Shown here piece by piece: positions 5,682-6,630 of a stretch of 6,630 nt of DNA. The notes beneath the pieces were generated by a model. The model did no database searches and was not told the origin of the DNA. It saw only the letters and a list, made by a program, of their open reading frames with translations. This DNA comes from Hydrogenothermaceae bacterium (GTDB taxonomy: Bacteria > Aquificota > Aquificae > Hydrogenothermales > Hydrogenothermaceae), in assembly GCA_026984415.1 (NCBI GenBank), contig JALSSE010000449.1:1-6630 (forward strand). Reading direction: 5' to 3'. Numbering within the stretch: position 1 is the first letter of the stretch; each line of letters starts with the position of its first letter. A program made the translations under genes and the position numbers.

Positions 5682-6630
5682 ATGGTTAAACTACTTCCAG
5701 GTATTGTGGTTACAGTACTTCTTGCAATAGCTTCTATTTTTATATCAAGTTTAGAAATAGTAAAAACAACAGTTAATTTTAGTCCTCTTATTATCTCTAT
5801 TATTTTAGGTGTCTTAATTGGAAATTTAGTAAAATTCCCAGAAACATTTAAACCGGGAATAATATTTTCATTAAAAAAGATACTGAGATTAGCAATTATA
5901 TTTTTAGGTTTTAGATTAACATTTCAGAATGTAGCTGAAGTAGGTTTAGAAGGTTTAATAGTTGATACTATAATGCTTGTATCTACATTTTTAGTAGGCG
6001 TATGGGTCTCAAGGAAAATATTTGGTTTAGATAACGAAATGAGCTATCTTATAGCTTCTGGTAGCTCAATATGTGGAGCCTCAGCTGTCCTTGCAACAGC
6101 TCCAGTCGTTAAAGCTGAAATGCACCATGCAGCTATGGCAGTTGCTACTGTTACTATTTTTGGGACAACTGCAATGTTTGTATATCCCCTTGTTTACAAG
6201 GCTGGACTTTTGTTAGATTTTAACGATTTAACATACGGAATATGGACTGGGGCAACAGTTCACGAAGTTGCACAGGTTGTTGCTGCTGGATTTGCTATTT
6301 CAGATTCAGCTGGCAATACCGCAACTATTGCAAAATTAACAAGGGTTATGATGTTAGCACCACTTTTAATAATTCTCAGTATTTATTTGGCTAAAAAACA
6401 TTCTACCCATGGTGCCGGTGTTACATTAAGAGATATACCTATTCCATGGTTTGTTTTTGGTTTTATAGCTATGGTTGGAGTTAACTCTTTAAATGTTATT
6501 CCAACTAATGCTGTTCATTACATAAATGTAGTAGATACATTTTTGTTAACTGTTGCTATGGGTGCAATGGGTATCGAAACTAATATAAACAAGGTAAAAG
6601 GCGTAGGTATGAAACCTATCTACTCTGCCC
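5682..6630 (+). CDS. YeiH/UPF0324-family membrane protein, putative sulfate exporter, partial at 3' end
   Basis: I translated 316 open codons from ATG at 5682 to the right edge with no stop. The protein is strongly hydrophobic with about nine visible membrane segments (roughly 6-22, 35-50, 66-79, 91-109, 122-141, 149-171, 222-237, 254-269 and 283-295). Family signatures are GSSICGASAV (127-136), GATVHEVAQVVAAG (190-203) and AMGAMGIETN (292-301). These identify the YeiH/UPF0324 family of inner-membrane proteins, usually annotated as putative sulfate exporters on limited experimental evidence. Members are about 330-350 residues, so only the last helix or so should be missing. The gene has its own promoter and ribosome binding site and is separated by 110 bp from the preceding gene. 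In a sulfur-oxidising host, sulfate or sulfite export would make sense, but the window itself does not show the substrate. Confidence 0.9.
   Translation, partial: MVKLLPGIVVTVLLAIASIFISSLEIVKTTVNFSPLIISIILGVLIGNLVKFPETFKPGIIFSLKKILRLAIIFLGFRLTFQNVAEVGLEGLIVDTIMLVSTFLVGVWVSRKIFGLDNEMSYLIASGSSICGASAVLATAPVVKAEMHHAAMAVATVTIFGTTAMFVYPLVYKAGLLLDFNDLTYGIWTGATVHEVAQVVAAGFAISDSAGNTATIAKLTRVMMLAPLLIILSIYLAKKHSTHGAGVTLRDIPIPWFVFGFIAMVGVNSLNVIPTNAVHYINVVDTFLLTVAMGAMGIETNINKVKGVGMKPIYSA

Noticed and set aside
1..6630. A novel defence, mobile or RNA-guided system
   Set aside because: No repeat array, transposase, recombinase, nuclease, toxin-antitoxin pair, tRNA or structured RNA could be seen on either strand. 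The genes are metabolic or envelope-related.

Overview
The window is strongly AT-rich (roughly one third GC by eye). Its Arg codons are almost all AGA/AGG, and every complete gene is rich in Lys and Glu. Together with the gene content (leuA, a TalC-type transaldolase, MtnB, a YeiH-family membrane protein, an anchored M23 peptidase), this points to a thermophilic bacterium, most likely a low-GC member of the Aquificota such as the Hydrogenothermaceae. That placement is inferred from composition and protein style, not from a search.

Layout. Positions 1-366 hold the 5' part of a minus-strand gene for methylthioribulose-1-phosphate dehydratase (mtnB, methionine salvage), which runs off the left edge. 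A 90-bp AT-rich divergent spacer separates it from a plus-strand gene (457-1593, TTG start) for an exported 378-residue protein that I do not recognise. After a 117-bp spacer with a reasonable promoter comes a tight plus-strand cluster: leuA (2-isopropylmalate synthase, 1711-3255), a membrane-anchored M23 peptidase with two probable Ig-like domains (3266-4600, GTG start) and a small TalC-type transaldolase (best start ATG at 4600, overlapping the peptidase stop by one base). A short hairpin followed by a T-run separates the transaldolase from a 93-residue DUF2103-like protein (5290-5571). A further 110-bp spacer carries a clear TATAAT promoter for a YeiH/UPF0324-family membrane protein (5682 onward), cut by the right edge.

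How the genes fit together. leuA, the peptidase gene and tal are almost certainly cotranscribed: the spacing is 10 bp and then a 1-bp overlap, and each downstream Shine-Dalgarno lies in or next to the end of the gene before it. The products serve different tasks (leucine synthesis, cell-wall remodelling, pentose-phosphate carbon exchange), so this looks like the mixed operons common in Aquificota and not a dedicated pathway. I found no RNA gene, CRISPR array, insertion sequence, recombinase or defence module. The window reads as ordinary chromosomal core sequence; its least explained parts are the exported protein at 457-1593 and the small gene at 5290-5571.
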